Shown: piece by piece, positions 6,712-7,351 of the stretch
How the letters are laid out: each line of letters starts with the position of its first letter
Position numbering within the stretch: position 1 is the first letter of the stretch
Assembly (NCBI GenBank): GCA_036446455.1
Contig: JAZFSZ010000006.1
Coordinates: 1-7,351, forward strand
DNA from: JAZFSZ01 sp036446455
GTDB lineage: Bacteria > Pseudomonadota > Gammaproteobacteria > Acidiferrobacterales > JAJDNE01
Length of the DNA: 7,351 nt
Direction of reading: 5' to 3'
The notes under the pieces: generated by a model
What the model was told of the DNA's origin: nothing
What the model saw: the letters and a program-made list of their open reading frames with translations, nothing else
The model's database searches: none
Position numbers and translations under genes: made by a program

Positions 6712-6730
6712 TAAGTCCACTTTGTCCGCC

Positions 6731-7150
6731 ATGCTGAAGATCACAAACAGCCTCACTATCCCCGAACAAGAAATTAGTATTAGCGCGATCCGGGCTCAGG
6801 GCGCAGTCGGCCAGAACGTCAACAAGGTTTCAAGCGCAGTACATCTGCGATTTGATATCCAGCAATCCAGCCTGCCGGAACACATTAAAGAGCGATTGCT
6901 GGCACTGGCAGATCACCGCATCAATAAGCAGGGCGTGGTCATTATCAAGTCGCAACGAACTCGCAGCCAGGAGAAAAACCGGGAGGCGGCACTGCAACGT
7001 CTGGCGAATCTTGTGCGCGAGGCCATGACGACACCGAAAAAACGCAAATCAACGAAACCCACCAGCGGGGCAAAACAACGCCGTCTTGACCAGAAAAGCC
7101 GCCGCGGCCAGGACAAGGTCCTGCGCCGAAAGGTAAAAATCGACGAATAA
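6731..7150 (+). CDS. arfB: Alternative ribosome-rescue factor B (peptidyl-tRNA hydrolase), with VGQ in place of GGQ
   Basis: ArfB (YaeJ) enters the A site of ribosomes stalled at the 3' end of a message and hydrolyses peptidyl-tRNA. The 139-residue protein matches E. coli ArfB nearly end to end: ISAIRAQGAVGQNVNKVSSA, HLRFDIQQSSLP, GVVIIKSQRTRSQEKNREAAL. It ends in a long basic tail (from about residue 103, KKRKSTKPTSGAKQRRLDQK onward) of the kind that lies in the empty mRNA channel. The odd point is the catalytic loop: residues 26-28 read Val-Gly-Gln, with codon GTC where the family has glycine. ATG at 6731 is chosen because MLKITNSLTIP aligns with the E. coli N terminus without a gap; a TTG at 6722 would add three residues and is better spaced from GAGG (6708-6711). 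The ABC-F gene follows 94 bases later on the same strand. Confidence 0.93.
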   Translation: MLKITNSLTIPEQEISISAIRAQGAVGQNVNKVSSAVHLRFDIQQSSLPEHIKERLLALADHRINKQGVVIIKSQRTRSQEKNREAALQRLANLVREAMTTPKKRKSTKPTSGAKQRRLDQKSRRGQDKVLRRKVKIDE

Positions 7151-7244
7151 CCCTGCTAGTCACCAATCTGCCAAACAATTGTCCAAAAAGCTGCATTCTG
7201 TGCGACAATGCGGCCGTTTTTTACCCCTGCTTCGGAACACGACA

Positions 7245-7351
7245 TTGATTACAACCGCCAATATTACAATGCAATTTGGGGCCAAGCCCCTATTCGAAAA
7301 TATTTCCGTCAAATTTGGCGAAGGCAATCGCTATGGCCTGATTGGCGCGAA
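7245..7351 (+). CDS. ybiT: ABC-F family ATPase, YbiT-like, cut by right window edge
   Basis: The first 36 codons, from a TTG start, give MITTANITMQFGAKPLFENI followed by SVKFGEGNRYGLIGA. This is the beginning of the first nucleotide-binding domain, broken off just before the Walker A lysine. ABC-F proteins are soluble tandem-ATPase factors that act on ribosomes rather than transporters; YbiT is one of the four E. coli members. The start was chosen because the residue count before TMQFG equals that of E. coli YbiT (MLVSSNVTMQF), and no ATG occurs until the internal one at 7269. A weak GGAA (7234-7237) lies upstream. The gene is colinear with arfB, and both products serve the ribosome, but no common promoter is shown. 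Assignment to YbiT rather than another ABC-F rests on the close match of this short segment. Confidence 0.85.
   Translation, partial: MITTANITMQFGAKPLFENISVKFGEGNRYGLIGA

Noticed and set aside
6722..6730. TTG at 6722 as the arfB start
   Set aside because: The spacing from GAGG is better, but the ATG at 6731 gives a gap-free N-terminal match to E. coli ArfB; kept only as an alternative.
7179..7209. Possible promoter for the ABC-F gene (TTGTCC and GACAAT)
   Set aside because: Both hexamers are imperfect and the spacer is 19 bases; not distinguishable from chance.
7193..7226. Possible arfB terminator: GCATT/AATGC stem followed by a T run
   Set aside because: The stem is only 5 bp and separated from the T tract by several bases; too weak to call.

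Overview
The window looks like chromosome of a chemolithotrophic sulfur-oxidising proteobacterium, most likely a gammaproteobacterium. The main reason is the 3' two thirds of aprA, the flavoprotein subunit of adenylylsulfate (APS) reductase, at the left edge. An ArfB and a YbiT-type ABC-F protein that both align well with their gammaproteobacterial relatives support this. The taxon is an inference from protein resemblance; no rRNA gene is present.

Layout. Bases 2-1276 (+) hold aprA, cut at its 5' end and closed by a strong rho-independent terminator (1327-1358), so aprA is the last gene of its operon. Bases 1415-2308 (+) hold a YkgJ-family cysteine-cluster protein in its own unit, with its own terminator (2342-2372). 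Three minus-strand genes follow. They are a small secreted protein of unknown function (2401-2871), a 395-residue protein with a degenerate cyclic-nucleotide-binding-like C-terminal domain (3074-4261, GTG start), and, beyond a 545-base gap rich in small hairpins, an SLC13/DASS-type permease with two internal RCK_C (TrkA-C) domains (4807-6636). Diverging from the permease are arfB (6731-7150, +), a stalled-ribosome rescue hydrolase, and the first 36 codons of a ybiT-like ABC-F ATPase (from 7245, +), cut by the right edge.

How the genes may work together. Run in the oxidative direction, APS reductase makes APS from sulfite and AMP in the cytoplasm, and APS is then converted to sulfate, which must leave the cell. 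The SLC13/RCK permease belongs to a family that includes sulfate transporters, so a role in sulfate or other anion traffic is possible, but this rests only on family and loose proximity. arfB and ybiT both concern ribosomes. The two middle minus-strand genes have no assignable role.

The most notable single observation is that ArfB reads V-G-Q where the catalytic G-G-Q loop is expected, with the rest of the protein well preserved. I found no CRISPR array, tRNA, rRNA, complete insertion sequence, phage gene or defence cassette, and nothing amounting to a clearly new multi-gene system.
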